Shown here: positions 5,526-5,912 of the stretch, in pieces
Layout of the letters: the number at the start of each line of letters is the position of its first letter
Position numbering within the stretch: the stretch's first letter is position 1
Source of the DNA: Bauldia sp.
Lineage (GTDB): Bacteria; Pseudomonadota; Alphaproteobacteria; Rhizobiales; Kaistiaceae
DNA: 5,912 nt
NCBI GenBank assembly: GCA_020442095.1
Contig: JAGRKY010000283.1
Location: forward strand, 1 to 5,912
Direction of reading: 5' to 3'
Notes under the pieces: model-generated
Database searches by the model: none
Seen by the model: only the letters and a program-made list of their open reading frames with translations
What the model was told of the DNA's origin: nothing
Translations under genes and position numbers: made by a program

Positions 5526-5912
5526 TCGCGATCGGATATACGATGGTCTACGGGATCATCGGCATGATCAATTTCGCCCATGGCGACATCTTCATGGTCG
5601 GTTCCTTCATCGGCCTGATCGCCCTGGTGGTTCTCGGTGTCAGCGCGGCGACGCCATTCTTCCTTCTGATCCTCGCGCTTCTCCTCGTCATCGCGATCGC
5701 CATGTCGCTGACGGCGGTCTGGGGCTGGACGGTGGAACGTATCGCCTACCGGCCGCTGCGCGGGTCGTTCCGGCTGGCGCCGCTGATCACCGCGATCGGC
5801 ATGTCGATCACCCTGCAGAACTTCGTCCAGATCAGCCAGGGCGCCAGGGTGAAGCCGGTCCAGCCGATCATCACCGGCGGCTACGCACTGATGGAAGGCA
5901 ACGGCTTCGCCG
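5465..5912 (+). CDS. livH: Branched-chain amino acid ABC transporter permease LivH (3' end cut by window edge)
   Basis: Inner-membrane permease of the high-affinity branched-chain amino acid (LIV/HAAT) ABC importer, normally working with LivM, the ATPases LivG and LivF and a periplasmic binding protein. The 149 residues present start MEYFTQQLINGVTLGSIYGL and contain the family hallmarks GYTMVYGIIGMINFAHGDIFM (24-44), ERIAYRPLRGSFRLAPLITA (91-110) and IGMSITLQNFVQISQGARVK (111-130). Hydrophobic segments lie near 10-33, 38-58, 62-85 and 104-120. Family members are about 290-310 residues, so about half is missing. Start choice: ATG 5465 gives the family-like N-terminus with AAGGGG eleven bases upstream; an in-frame ATG at 5456 adds Met-Gly-His but lies only two bases from that site. 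The other transporter genes presumably follow beyond 5912. Some homologues carry amides or urea instead, so the substrate is by family only. Confidence 0.95.
   Translation, partial: MEYFTQQLINGVTLGSIYGLIAIGYTMVYGIIGMINFAHGDIFMVGSFIGLIALVVLGVSAATPFFLLILALLLVIAIAMSLTAVWGWTVERIAYRPLRGSFRLAPLITAIGMSITLQNFVQISQGARVKPVQPIITGGYALMEGNGFA

Noticed and set aside
1..5912. Defence system, CRISPR array, prophage, insertion sequence, tRNA or other RNA gene
   Set aside because: All long stretches are accounted for by six ordinary genes, spacers are at most 185 bases, and I found no repeat array, terminal inverted repeats, transposase or tRNA-like fold.

Overview
The window is GC-rich, densely coding DNA. 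It looks chromosomal and probably comes from an alphaproteobacterium, perhaps Hyphomicrobiales/Rhizobiales. That placement is an inference from G/C-ending codons, the style of the uracil-DNA glycosylase (FEGC and PWRPPGNR motifs, proline-rich N-terminal linker) and the LivH-type permease sequence. Nothing was compared against a database. I see no mobile element, CRISPR array, tRNA, rRNA or integration site.

Layout. Positions 1-1422 (minus strand) hold a two-gene exporter operon of the YadGH type: an ABC ATPase whose stop codon overlaps the start of an ABC-2 permease (ATGA), with the permease running off the left edge. Positions 1608-2963 (minus) encode a secreted sorbosone/PQQ-type sugar dehydrogenase. 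A 129-base divergent spacer separates it from a plus-strand gene at 3093-3914 for a family-4-like uracil-DNA glycosylase. A 143-base spacer with mutually exclusive hairpins leads to a YcaD-family MFS transporter (4058-5350, plus). A 114-base leader then precedes a LivH-type branched-chain amino acid ABC permease (5465 to the right edge, plus, incomplete).

How the genes relate. Only the exporter pair clearly works as one unit. The dehydrogenase would act in the periplasm, the glycosylase repairs DNA in the cytoplasm, and the MFS and Liv proteins sit in the inner membrane. No shared pathway is evident, so most of this is ordinary housekeeping and transport content.

No new multi-gene system is visible. 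The points most worth a second look are: (1) the glycosylase lacks two of the four cysteines that hold the iron-sulphur cluster in classical family 4 enzymes; (2) the MFS gene has its only good Shine-Dalgarno sequence 38 bases too far upstream, inside one of two competing hairpins; (3) the best Shine-Dalgarno sequence before livH serves an out-of-frame 36-codon reading frame that overlaps the livH start and carries Ile/Leu codons.
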